Origin: Streptomyces populi
GTDB lineage: Bacteria > Actinomycetota > Actinomycetes > Streptomycetales > Streptomycetaceae
Length of the DNA stretch: 37,621 nt
NCBI RefSeq assembly: GCF_002911015.1
Contig: NZ_KZ626923.1
Location: 1 to 37,621 of the forward strand
Reading direction: 5' to 3'
Under the pieces are notes generated by a model. It was not told the origin of the DNA, did not search any database, and worked only from the letters and a program-made list of their open reading frames with translations. The position numbers were made by a program, and so were the translations under genes. Every line of letters starts with the position of its first letter. Position 1 is the stretch's first letter. Positions 30,242 to 37,621 of this stretch are shown in pieces.

Positions 30242-31099
30242 ATGCCCGTCACCACCTCACACCACCTGCACCGCATCGCGACGAACGGCGTCCAGCTCAA
30301 TGTCGCAATCGCCGGGGACGGACCTGCCGTTCTCCTGCTGCACGGCTTCCCGCACACCTGGCAACTCTGGAACGGGATCATGGGCCGACTGGCCGGACAG
30401 TACCGGGTCATCGCCCCGGACCTGCGAGGCTTCGGTGCCAGTGCACGCACTGTCGAGGGTTACGACGCGGGCACCCTCGCCGCCGATGTCGAAGGGCTGC
30501 TCGACGCACTCGGCGAGCCCTCGGCAGCGGTGGTCGGCATTGACGCGGGCACCGCCCCCGCTGTCCTGCTCGCGCTGCGCCGGCCCGGCCTCGTCCGGCG
30601 CCTGGTCGTGATGGAGGCACTGCTCGGCCGCCTGCCCGGAACAGAACCCGTCGTCGCGGGCGGTACCCCGTGGTGGTTCGGCTTCCACGCCGTCCCCGGC
30701 CTCGCCGAGACCGTGCTGGCCGGCAACGAGGCCCCGTACGTCGACTGGTTCCTCGACTCGGGGACGCTCGGGCGAGGAGTACCCGACGACATCCGTGCGG
30801 CCTTCGTCCACGCGTACACAGGGAGTGAGGCCCTGATCTGCGCGTTCTCCTACTACCGGGCCCTGCCCACCAGCGCGCAGCAGATCCAGGACGCTGTCGC
30901 GACGGCTCGGCTGACCATGCCCACCATGGCCGTCGGCTCTCACCCCGTCGGCCGCGGGCTCGAGCGCCAACTCCGTCCCATCGCCGATGACCTGGTCGGA
31001 CACCATCTCCAGGACTGCGGCCACATCATCCCTCTGGACCGCCCCGACGCGTTGTTCGCGCTCCTCGCCCCCTTCCTCTCCGCCGATCTGCCGAAGTGA
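30242..31099 (+). CDS. Alpha/beta hydrolase with Asp nucleophile (epoxide hydrolase/dehalogenase-like)
   Basis: A 285-residue alpha/beta hydrolase. The oxyanion region HGFPHTWQLWN is at 34-44, the strand-loop VIAPDLRGFGAS at 57-67, the nucleophile elbow VVGIDAGTAPA places Asp101 at the nucleophile position, and the C-terminal His261 is in DCGHIIPLDRP. An Asp rather than Ser nucleophile is the mark of the epoxide hydrolase/haloalkane dehalogenase branch. Relatives have G-x-D-W/R-G at the elbow; Ala and Gly here leave the cap-side residue unusual. A strong GGAGG precedes the ATG at 30242, so an upstream GTG is not used. It is divergent from and probably controlled by the HxlR regulator, consistent with detoxification of a reactive compound. 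Confidence 0.87.
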   Translation: MPVTTSHHLHRIATNGVQLNVAIAGDGPAVLLLHGFPHTWQLWNGIMGRLAGQYRVIAPDLRGFGASARTVEGYDAGTLAADVEGLLDALGEPSAAVVGIDAGTAPAVLLALRRPGLVRRLVVMEALLGRLPGTEPVVAGGTPWWFGFHAVPGLAETVLAGNEAPYVDWFLDSGTLGRGVPDDIRAAFVHAYTGSEALICAFSYYRALPTSAQQIQDAVATARLTMPTMAVGSHPVGRGLERQLRPIADDLVGHHLQDCGHIIPLDRPDALFALLAPFLSADLPK

Positions 31100-31392
31100 C
31101 CGGAGCGGGGCCGAAGGATCACGGTCGGCGGTTCGGGCGTTCGTCCCAGTGGTGAGTTGTCCTGGACCGCCGGCCCTGGCCTTCCACCACACCGTCCTCG
31201 ACGAGCAGGATCATGTCCGATCCGACCGCCGTGCGGCCGAAGACCGGCCACACGCCGACCGTGACCGAGACCGCGCTCGTCTTCCTCGAGGACGCCCGCC
31301 GCCGCGGCGGCGATGTGTGCCGACCGCTGGACCGGATCCCCGAGGCGCACCATCCGATCGGGAGCGGTGAGGCCGTCAACCCGACCGCTGCA
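31100..31392. other. Non-coding or decayed stretch
   Basis: No confident gene. A minus-strand frame ending about 31121 contains GRTAVGSDMILLVEDGVVEG, which might be the tail of a small SnoaL-like or similar protein, but the rest of that frame is not coherent. Confidence 0.3.
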
Positions 31393-31530
31393 CCCGTCCG
31401 ACTGCGGATCGCGATCTGGATCACCGACTTCTACAACACACACCGGCTACACAGCGTGTGTGGATATCAGAGTCCGATCGACTATGAGCGCGGCCACCGG
31501 GCCGACACCGCCTTGGAGCCGGCTGCTTGG
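31393..31530 (+). pseudogene. IS3-family transposase C-terminal remnant
   Basis: The frame reads IAIWITDFYNTHRLHSVCGY then QSPIDYERGHR. FYN-x-x-RLHS-x2-GY-x-SP-x-x-YE is the conserved C-terminus of IS3-family OrfB proteins, of a different subgroup from the copies at 7743 and 15479. Nothing upstream is recognisable and the downstream frame runs past the expected end. Confidence 0.65.
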
Positions 31531-31716
31531 GAGATCTCCACGATTCGAGGGGATCGACAACGGGCTCGTCCCCCGGAGCGGGATCGATGGCAGTGCCGCT
31601 CCACCAACCCGATCGGCTGCAGTGTCAGGTGTTTTCTCGTTGCTCCACAGCGTGGCCGATGAGTTTGTGGCTCCCGACCGGTCCAAGCTCGTGACACCCC
31701 AGGAAAGGACACCGCC

Positions 31717-32322
31717 ATGTCGGAGCTTCTCGTCGACTTCATCACCTCCCTCGACGGCTGCGCATCGGGAGAGGGATGGCCCGGGTTCTGGGGCCTCGAG
31801 GGCCCGGAGTACCTCGCATGGCTCGGCGAGCAGCCCGAGGCCACCTACCTGATGGGAGCGAACACCTACCGCCTGATGTCGGGCTTCGCCGCAGGCGAGG
31901 TCCCGAAGGGCCAGGACGAGTTCAGGCCCGAGGAAGAGGCGTCCGTCGACGAGCTCACGCAAGCGTCCAAGGTGGTGTTCTCCTCCTCGCTCGAGGAGCC
32001 GCTGATGTGGGCCAACTCCACGCTCGTCCGCGACGACGCCGTCGAGGCGGTCCGCGCCATGAAGTCGGGCGGCCCGGGACTCCTCAGCACGATCGGCAGC
32101 CTCAGCCTGTGCCGGTCCCTGCTACGAGCCGGACTCGTCGACCGCTTCCGGGTCGTGATGTTCCCGGTGATCACCGGGGCCACGGGCGAGGAACGCATCT
32201 ACGACGGCTACCCGGACGTCGCCCTCGAGATGATCGAGCACCGCACCTTCGACGGCCGCATCCAGCTGGTCGAGTACAAGCCCCGCGTACTCGAGCACCC
32301 ACCGCTCGGCACCCCTGCGTGA
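31717..32322 (+). CDS. Dihydrofolate reductase-family (RibD C-terminal-like) protein
   Basis: A 201-residue NADPH-binding reductase-like protein. The family opening is ELLVDFITSLDGCASGEGWP, followed by ATYLMGANTYRLMSGFA, a central SKVVFSSSLEEPLMWANSTL, the cofactor-side SGGPGLLSTIGSLSLCRSLL, and RAGLVDRFRVVMFPVITGAT. Proteins of this type belong to the DHFR/RibD_C superfamily; most in streptomycetes are uncharacterised and not true folate enzymes. The start ATG is preceded by GGAAAGG. It is probably monocistronic, with an IS3 remnant upstream and a helicase fragment convergent downstream. Confidence 0.87.
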   Translation: MSELLVDFITSLDGCASGEGWPGFWGLEGPEYLAWLGEQPEATYLMGANTYRLMSGFAAGEVPKGQDEFRPEEEASVDELTQASKVVFSSSLEEPLMWANSTLVRDDAVEAVRAMKSGGPGLLSTIGSLSLCRSLLRAGLVDRFRVVMFPVITGATGEERIYDGYPDVALEMIEHRTFDGRIQLVEYKPRVLEHPPLGTPA

Positions 32323-32339
32323 CATCGCCCCGTCCGCCG

Positions 32340-32597
32340 GACTGGACGGCACCAGGCCAGCACGGTCTGTGCGGCCAGGTCCACGGTGGGGACGGCGAAC
32401 AGGACGAGCCGTGCGTCGCGAGTTCGTCCGCCAGCCGGATCGACACCAGCGTCTTGCCGATGCCTGTCGCCGACACGTACAGGGCGCGCGTTCCGGGCTG
32501 CCGCAGATGACGCGCCAGCCGCTTGACCGCCTCTGCCTGGTCGGGAAAGAGCCGCACACCCGGGGCGGCCGGGGAGCGGCAGTTCCACCACAGTCAT
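32340..32597 (-). pseudogene. DEAD/DEAH-box helicase N-terminal remnant with two frameshifts
   Basis: From ATG 32597 the first frame reads TVVELPLPGRPG. The next part, RLFPDQAEAVKRLARHLRQP then GTRALYVSATGIGKTLVSIR, with the Q-motif-like and Walker A (ATGxGKT) segments, is in a second frame. It is followed by ARLVLFAVPTVDLAAQTVLA (motif Ia region) back in the first frame. The two opposite shifts lie near 32556 and 32420. The motif II and C-terminal helicase domains are absent; the sequence ends at about 32340 against the DHFR-family gene. The start lies 17 bases after the ankyrin gene stop, so the two were once an operon. Confidence 0.7.
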
Positions 32598-32614
32598 GGC
32601 AGCTCTTCTCCGAG

Positions 32615-33583
32615 TCAGTGGCTCCAGTAGTCGCGGCGGGGCAGTTCGACCCACACATCGGGCGGTCCGGTCACGGCGCGCCTGTCGGTCGGGCACAGTC
32701 CTGCGAAGGCACAGGCGTAGGCGACGGCGTTGTGCTGGTAGAGGTAGGAGGCCAGCACCTCCGCGGAGGTGTCGTTCTCGTCCGGTCCTCCGCCGGGGTG
32801 CAGGTCTGAGCCCTCGATCGTTCCATGCCGGGCGATGCTGCCCTGGTTGCCGCTCTTGGGATTGGCGTAGAGGCCGTAGCAGAGTGTGCCGGCGGACAAC
32901 CGGGTCAGCACGCCCGGCATCTGCGGCGCGTATCCCCAGGGCTGGGTGACGACGCAGCCGCCCGGCACGGACGTCACGCCGATAATGTGCAGGCTCTCGT
33001 CCATGTCGTACGCGTAGCGGTCCTCCAGCAGCTCATTCAGCACTTCGAGGAGGTCGCCGTCCACCACCGGCGTCGCCTGGAGACGGCTCACCGCTCTGGT
33101 CGCGTCGATGCCGGCCACGCAGGCCAGACCCGTGCCGTCGTAGTAGAACTCGCCCAGCGCCGCGGTGAGCCGGTCGGCCTCCTGCGCCGCCGCACGCTCG
33201 GCGTCGGTCAGGGACACCCCTTCCGGTACCGGGAACAGCTCCGGCGTCGGTCCGGCCAGGCTCAGCCGCCCCGGCGACCAGCCGCCGAGCGACAGCCGCC
33301 AGGGATCGGCCCCGGCGGCGGCGAGCGCCCGTGCGTTGGCCGGCTTGCGGGACATGACGGCTTCCCACAGGGCTGTCACCCCGTCCTCCAGCGCGTCCAC
33401 ATCCGCAACCCGGCGGGCCAGTTCCGCGACGGTGTCCTGGGAGCCGAACATCGCTGCCCGGTGCAGGGGCCGGCGCCCGTGCCAGCTGTCCGGATCGGCA
33501 CCTTCGTCGAGGCGCCGGCGGATGTCGTCGGCATCCGTCCAGTCCCAGCCCATACCGGCCCAGCCGTCACTGCCTGCTGTCAT
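32615..33583 (-). CDS. Ankyrin-repeat protein
   Basis: A 322-residue protein. Residues about 15-95 hold ankyrin-like repeats: DADDIRRRLDEGADPDSWHG, RRPLHRAAMFGSQDTVAELA, VADVDALEDGVTALWEAVMS, RKPANARALAAAGADPWRLS. The rest is a globular domain without an assigned family, containing LGEFYYDGTGLACVAGIDAT, ESLHIIGVTSVPGGCVVTQP and LSAGTLCYGLYANPKSGNQG. This architecture is a known streptomycete type of unknown function, possibly a protein-interaction sensor. The ATG at 33583 has GGAGGGGGAGC upstream and is preferred over longer in-frame starts. It is followed by a broken helicase gene with a 17-base gap, so any joint function with the helicase has been lost. Confidence 0.82.
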   Translation of the reverse strand: MTAGSDGWAGMGWDWTDADDIRRRLDEGADPDSWHGRRPLHRAAMFGSQDTVAELARRVADVDALEDGVTALWEAVMSRKPANARALAAAGADPWRLSLGGWSPGRLSLAGPTPELFPVPEGVSLTDAERAAAQEADRLTAALGEFYYDGTGLACVAGIDATRAVSRLQATPVVDGDLLEVLNELLEDRYAYDMDESLHIIGVTSVPGGCVVTQPWGYAPQMPGVLTRLSAGTLCYGLYANPKSGNQGSIARHGTIEGSDLHPGGGPDENDTSAEVLASYLYQHNAVAYACAFAGLCPTDRRAVTGPPDVWVELPRRDYWSH

Positions 33584-34126
33584 CGCTCCCCCTCCACTTC
33601 GCACGCCCTCACCCGAGAGCAGAGCCACGGCACGAGCGCACAACCCTCCCCGCCGCCGGCGCCCAGCCCCGGCCGGTAATCGGACTCTAGCCAGGAACAG
33701 CCACTCCACGACAGCGAACCCGCCCAGCCCCAACTGCCAAACGGCAGCCACTTGGTCACCTCATGACAGCAGACCAGCACACGCCCACAGCGCATGACCA
33801 GGCGATCAACAACCGAACACCGCTGACGCACAACCCCTGCCCCCAACAAGCCCACTCACAGTGTCGGGCGCCTGGTGCCGCGAGATCGAGCCGGGCATGC
33901 GGCACCAGGTCGAAGCGGGCCCGAAAGGGTGCCCACATGCCGAGGAGTCATCTGGCCATGAACACCATGCCGACCGTGCCTGCGGGACCTCCACGCTTCT
34001 CACGTGCGCTATTTGACGGAAGTCCTTCGCCCTTGGCGCCCTGACGAGTTGGTGCGTGATAGCGGGTGAGGTGTCGCGCTTGGCTGGTGGCATGGTCCGG
34101 GTGTGGCGATCATGGTCGATCGAGTG
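33584..34126. other. Intergenic stretch with an 11-base inverted repeat
   Basis: About 540 bases with no convincing gene. CCTGGTGCCGC (33871-33881) is perfectly inverted at 33899-33909 with a 17-base spacer. This may be a terminator or operator, or the end of a lost element. Long open frames here lack ribosome-binding sites and family resemblance. Confidence 0.4.
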
Positions 34127-34776
34127 ATGCCGACACATCGGCTGTTCACGGGGATCTCTCGACGCCATCTGTCTTGTCAGATGGCGGAGTTGGCGGAGCC
34201 GTGGCAGGCAGGCCTTGAAGGGCGCCGTCATGCTGCGCGGGGCGGAATCCGCAAGCGGGCCGAAGGCGCCGGTGCCCGCCACCAGCTGGCGTTCGTCGAC
34301 CGGCTGGTGATCACGCCGATCCATCTGCGGCACGATCTGCCGCACGCGGTACCGGGCCCGTTGTCCGGCGTCGGCCGCTCCACCGTCACCCGCGCGATCG
34401 CAGAGACACGTGCGCTCCTGGCCGAGCAGGGATGCGCGGTCCCCGAAGAACCTGGCCTGCGATTAAGGACTTTGGCGATGTGTTCGCCTACGCACGGGCC
34501 GAGGGCGTCGAGCTGCGGCCGGACGCCACCGAGATCCAGGCCCGCCGGCCACCGGCCGGACGTGGCGGCCGGCGCGCGTTCGTCTCCGGGAAGAAGAAGC
34601 AGAACACGATGAAGGCCATCGTCATCGCAGACCGGCGGGGCCGCACGTCATGGACCGACGCCCTGCGACCTGGTCGTATGCACGATGCCACGGCCGCCCG
34701 CAACGAGGGCATCGCCGTCTGCTTCCGGCACTTCCTCGAGTCGAGGTCCTCCTGGACGACGGCTGCCTCGGCCTGA
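34127..34776 (+). pseudogene. IS5-related DDE transposase, frameshifted
   Basis: The first frame from 34127 reads PTHRLFTGISRRHLSCQMAE, then RHQLAFVDRLVITPIHLRHD and LSGVGRSTVTRAIAETRALL up to about 34465. This is the helix-turn-helix part of DDE_Tnp_4-type (IS112-like) transposases. A second frame to 34776 reads VELRPDATEIQARRPPAGRG, FVSGKKKQNTMKAIVIADRR and DALRPGRMHDATAARNEGI, the DDE core around the first and second Asp (DATEI and the RxHD segment). The third catalytic part is missing. At least one frameshift and a truncated end leave it inactive. Confidence 0.7.
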
Positions 34777-34827
34777 GCCGCGATCACCGCGGCGGCTCTG
34801 TCCGCAGTTCCGTGACGGCCTACGTCC

Positions 34828-35028
34828 TCATGCCGAGTGCTGATGCTTGTGCAGGGCTGCACCAGCCCGGAAGCGGAGGCGTCCGCAGCGCTCTTTGTCT
34901 TCGTCGGTTGCGTCGTCGGCGCAACAGCAGTGCTGCGCCAGCCGGCGCAAGTCCTCCGGGTCGAGCCATAGAGCGATACGGCCCTGTGCGGCTTCGGCTT
35001 CCGGAGCCGTGGGTTGTGGCGGCTTCAT
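34828..35028 (-). CDS. Small hypothetical protein overlapping ISL3 remnant
   Basis: A 66-residue protein starting at ATG 35028 (AGGACCC upstream) with MKPPQPTAPEAEAAQGRIAL followed by WLDPEDLRRLAQHCCCADDA, TDEDKERCGRLRFRAGAALH and a His-rich end (KHQHSA). The part from RIALWLDPEDLRRLA onward looks like a small helical domain with clustered Cys (CCC, then C) that may bind metal. The Pro-rich amino end is probably disordered. The start overlaps, as ATGA, the stop of the ISL3 transposase remnant upstream, so it would be expressed with that element if coupled. No function is known. Confidence 0.5.
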   Translation of the reverse strand: MKPPQPTAPEAEAAQGRIALWLDPEDLRRLAQHCCCADDATDEDKERCGRLRFRAGAALHKHQHSA

Positions 35029-35937
35029 GGGTCCTGACTGTATGCCCAGCTCTGGGCGTCGCATGACCGGGTGAGGATCCGGGTGCGGAGAAGTTCGAAC
35101 GAGGCTCGCCATGCATGGCTCGCTCGAGCGTTTTCACCCGGTTCACGTGTCCTTCGACCACCCCGGAACTCCACGGCAGGATGAGGCCGGCGGTGACGCG
35201 TCAAGGTCCTGACGGAGGAAGCCGGCGAAGCCCTTCATGGGCTTGGGTGCGTCCTGTCCGGCTTGCCGGATCCACTCCGGCAGCAGGTATCCGCGCTGGT
35301 GGCGAACCAGGTCGGCGAAGGCGCGGGCGAGGTCGCAGGCCCGGGTGATGTCCTGGCAGGCGAGCCGGACTGGGAGGAGGCGTTCGTCCTGGCCTTCGGT
35401 GAGGGTCTCCCGGGGCCGCATGGTCCAGGAGGTGATCTTGCGGGGGCTGGGGATGTCGGCCCGGACCGGTTCGGCGTGGCCCGCGCGCAGGGCGGCAAGG
35501 TGCTCGCGGACGACCTGGCGGCCGCCGCGGCAGCCGCGGGGCCCGGTCCGGCACCGCCAGGCCGTCAGCAGCCGCGTCCGGCCCGCGTCCAGCCGCAGAC
35601 GGCGGCACAGCCGAGCGGCGGGACGGCCACCGAGCTCGATCGCGATCGACCGCAGCCAGCCTGCCGGCCCGGCGCTGGAACGACGGCAGGGCGCAGGCAG
35701 CCCCCGTGTCTGCTCGACGAATGTCGTGCGGGAACAGCTTTTCCGGTCGCAGAAGTACCGGCGTACCCGCAGTCGGACGATGACTCGGCGCGATCCCAAC
35801 GGCCGCTCGTCCAGAGTACGTTGACACGTGCCGTGTACCCGGCGGGCCTGCTTGCGGCAGCCCGGGCACCGACCCGGGCAGGCCGTCGACACCACCTCCA
35901 CCACCAGAACGCCCCAGAAGTCGCTCACCCCCTCCAC
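35025..35937 (-). pseudogene. ISL3-family transposase, internally deleted and frameshifted
   Basis: The amino end holds the ISL3 zinc-finger and HTH region: VVEVVSTACPGRCPGCRKQA, RRVHGTCQRTLDERPLGSRR, RRYFCDRKSCSRTTFVEQTR. The carboxyl part reads RETLTEGQDERLLPVRLACQ, ARAFADLVRHQRGYLLPEWI, then KPMKGFAGFLRQDLDA. After that the family tail is split across two further frames (LILPWSSGVVEGHVNRVKTL, then ASFELLRTRILT), ending at TGA 35025-35027. Between residues of roughly 150 and 170 the DDE catalytic core (about 200 residues) is gone. Two frameshifts plus a deletion make this a dead element. Confidence 0.7.
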
Positions 35938-36138
35938 TCACACATCAACCCCGGAAAACAGCACATCCCCAACCGCCTTGCCCGCCACGGCAGGAAGTAC
36001 AGTGCCGAAACGATCCCGCCTTCCGACCGCCGACCAGGGGATCCACAAAACCGCAGACAGAGCCATGCAATTCCCCATCAACAGCGTCAGGTTCCCCAGC
36101 CAAACGTTCGAGCGCGGTAATGGGGTCGCTGTGTTCTC

Positions 36139-36155
36139 CCCCGGATAATCCGGGG
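36139..36155 (+). promoter_or_regulatory. Small hairpin upstream of LRR gene
   Basis: A perfect seven-base stem CCCCGGA / TCCGGGG with a three-base TAA loop ends 32 bases before the leucine-rich-repeat gene start. It may be an operator half-pair or leader hairpin. Confidence 0.35.
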
Positions 36156-36187
36156 ACAGCCTGGAGCGGCCTTCGTATCTTGGGGCC

Positions 36188-36997
36188 ATGACGGACGAGG
36201 CAGAGCCGAGGCTCGATCTGAACCGCTGGGGCGACACATCGGACCCGGCACCGGAGCGGCGGGGGCTCCGCCAGGACGCGTGCTCGTGCCTCGACCAGTC
36301 CAGGCCGCATCCGCGAGCCCGAGTCGGATTTCACGCCGAGCGGCAGGACACCTCGGCTCCGGGCTGGCGCCACCTGCTGGAACTGATCGACGAGGCCGCA
36401 GCCGACGGGCGCGAAGAGTTCCGTCCCCTGACCGAGCTCAGCCCGGAAGAACGGCGGCAGATCATCACCCTGCCACCGAGCATCGCCCAGCTGACGGCGG
36501 TCAGGCACCTCGTGCTCTACGGCAGCAATCTGGTGCGGATCCCGCCCGAGATCGGGGCCATGACCAGTCTGGAGGAGTTCACCCCCTACACCTCCTACCG
36601 ATTGCACTGGTTCCCCTACGAGATCACCCGATGCCGGAAGCTGACCCGCAGCACGGTGAGCACGCGCGCGTTGTTCGGCAACTACAAGATGCGACCGCCG
36701 TTCCCGCAGCTACAGCCTTCCCCGGCCTCCGTCGCGGACCTCGATCCGGGAAATCTTGATCCCCGGCGCTGGGGTGCGACCGCCATCCGCCGTTGCAGTG
36801 TCTGCGACCGCCCGATCGAACAGAGCGGACTCCACCAGGTGTGGATCTCACTGCGCGTGGCCACCGACGTATTGCCCCTGCTGGTCAGCGCCTGCTCGGC
36901 GGCGTGTGTCGCCGCCCTGCCCGGCGGTGCTCGCGACTACATCCCCACACCCCACAAGGGCGGCCCAGTCGACCAGCCGGCGTCCGACTGGGACTGA
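36188..36997 (+). CDS. Leucine-rich-repeat protein with C-terminal Cys cluster
   Basis: A 269-residue protein. Residues 83-145 hold a short leucine-rich repeat: LSPEERRQIITLPPSIAQLT, AVRHLVLYGSNLVRIPPEIG, AMTSLEEFTPYTSYRLHWFP, the I-P-P-x-I-x-x-L-x-x-L type typical of bacterial LRR proteins. The C-terminus carries Cys203 and Cys206 (RRCSVCDRP) and Cys236 and Cys240 (SACSAACVA), a likely zinc-binding site. The first 60 residues are Arg/Asp-rich and resemble nothing; a later start near residue 55 is possible because no good ribosome-binding site precedes 36188. LRR proteins usually mediate protein contacts. No partner is evident in the window. Confidence 0.72.
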   Translation: MTDEAEPRLDLNRWGDTSDPAPERRGLRQDACSCLDQSRPHPRARVGFHAERQDTSAPGWRHLLELIDEAAADGREEFRPLTELSPEERRQIITLPPSIAQLTAVRHLVLYGSNLVRIPPEIGAMTSLEEFTPYTSYRLHWFPYEITRCRKLTRSTVSTRALFGNYKMRPPFPQLQPSPASVADLDPGNLDPRRWGATAIRRCSVCDRPIEQSGLHQVWISLRVATDVLPLLVSACSAACVAALPGGARDYIPTPHKGGPVDQPASDWD

Positions 36998-37541
36998 CCA
37001 GACGAGTACCTCCCCGCTCGCCGGAGAAACGACCACCGCCACACGCCTGAAACTCGAACGTCCGGGCGGGGAAACTGACGCTGCCGACGGGGACATACGT
37101 GATCGTCGGCAGCCATCCCCCTGACCATCCCGCCACTCTGCCGGGCGGCCTGGCGCGGCGGCCGGCTGGCGCGCAACCACGGCGGGCCACCCGGCCCACT
37201 CGCTTACCGTGCCGATCGCCACGGCCATCGCCACGAGCCTTCCCTTCGCTCAGACATCGGCAGATTCCTGGTGGCTGCATCTGCCAGGCATTCAACGACA
37301 CGGCCGCCAAGGTCGACGGCCAGCCCGGCTGCACCTGCCGCTCCTGCGTCGTCCCGAGACAGCCAGCACGCACGGACGCGTCGATCTTTTGTGCACCGAC
37401 CTATGCCGAGACAGCAACTGTGCCGAGTGGGCTGGCTCCGCCTGAGGCTGTGGCTCCGACGGCGGCTGTTCCGCTCTGCATAGTCGCGATGCCGGACAGG
37501 GCGGGTCTGTCAAACGAGTGGTGTAACTGGGGCAGTTGGGG
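36998..37541. other. Intergenic stretch before the IS256 end
   Basis: About 540 bases. On the plus strand a frame contains CICQAFNDTAAKVDGQPGCT then CRSCVV, with suggestively spaced Cys, but it lacks a start and becomes low-complexity. I do not call a gene. Bases from about 37498 to 37541 probably belong to the terminal part of the IS256-type element at the window edge. Confidence 0.35.
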
Positions 37542-37621
37542 TTACTGGCGGGCTGCTGAGAGGCGGCCGTCGAAGGTGATGTCGAAGGCGTTCAGCGCGG
37601 TCTTCCAGCGCATGGTCCAGC
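37542..37621 (-). CDS. IS256-family (mutator-type) transposase, C-terminus only
   Basis: The last 80 bases, read on the minus strand, encode WTMRWKTALNAFDITFDGRL then SAARQ and stop at TAA 37542-37544. W-K-x-A-L-N-x-F-x-I-x-F-x-G-R-L is the C-terminus of IS256-family transposases. The rest of the gene lies beyond the right edge, so its integrity is unknown. The element terminus should lie in about 37498-37530 (GTCAAACGAGTGGTGTAA). Confidence 0.8.
   Translation of the reverse strand, partial: WTMRWKTALNAFDITFDGRLSAARQ

Noticed and set aside
37260..37400. Possible Cys-rich protein (CICQ...CTCRSC) on the plus strand
   Set aside because: No start codon or ribosome-binding site, low-complexity continuation, and the frame crosses the IS256 end.
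1..37621. CRISPR arrays, tRNA and rRNA genes
   Set aside because: No regularly spaced direct repeats beyond insertion-sequence ends, and no cloverleaf or rRNA-like stretch was recognised by eye. A covariance-model scan would be needed to exclude a tRNA fully.

Overview
The window is high-GC actinobacterial DNA, most likely from Streptomyces or a close relative. The evidence is the strong third-position GC bias, GTG starts, GGAGG ribosome-binding sites, and the families present (CsbD and PRC-barrel stress proteins, a helix-turn-helix/NTPase/TPR regulator, DUF4232 lipoprotein, DUF4240, HxlR, a DHFR-like reductase). It looks like an accessory chromosome arm or a linear plasmid. No tRNA, rRNA, CRISPR array or core housekeeping block is visible, and at least a dozen insertion-sequence remnants are scattered through it.

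Layout. 1-433 holds insertion-sequence end debris and a perfect 36-bp palindrome. 434-2583 is a small stress/homeostasis block (ZIP transporter, CsbD, hydrophobic peptide, PRC-barrel protein), followed by a broken anti-sigma-type ATPase. 3133-5175 is a divergent TetR/AlkB alkane hydroxylase pair whose leader can fold two ways. 5322-7928 is debris: an IS701 remnant, one intact small hypothetical gene, a frameshifted DUF4240 gene and an IS3 tail. 7959-10948 has a phospholipase D-like protein, a truncated hydrolase and a secreted beta-propeller-like protein. 11558-14862 is a DUF4232 lipoprotein divergent from a large NTPase/TPR regulator. 14919-16403 is an IS3 element whose orfA carries a frameshift and a 173-bp MITE. 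16494-19602 has a small hypothetical gene, a decayed tyrosine-recombinase pair, and a zinc-ribbon gene coupled to an istB remnant. 19668-21909 has a HIT protein, a DUF4265-like protein and two IS5-type remnants.

The most interesting block is 22204-28508. It is a compact catabolic island: a GntR regulator overlaps a tartrate/isopropylmalate-type dehydrogenase on the minus strand, and divergently there are an MFS transporter, a D-2-hydroxyacid dehydrogenase, an internally deleted FAD-binding dehydrogenase, an AtuA-family (DUF1446) protein and a DUF4387 protein. IS5-type remnants lie on both sides. The logic suggests uptake and oxidation of a hydroxy-acid whose identity cannot be read from the sequence.

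Downstream are a coiled-coil gene broken at a seven-base homopolymer, a divergent HxlR / alpha-beta hydrolase pair, a DHFR-family reductase, an ankyrin-repeat gene followed by a frameshifted helicase remnant, remnants of IS3, DDE-type and ISL3 transposases, a leucine-rich-repeat protein, and the C-terminus of an IS256-family transposase running off the right edge.
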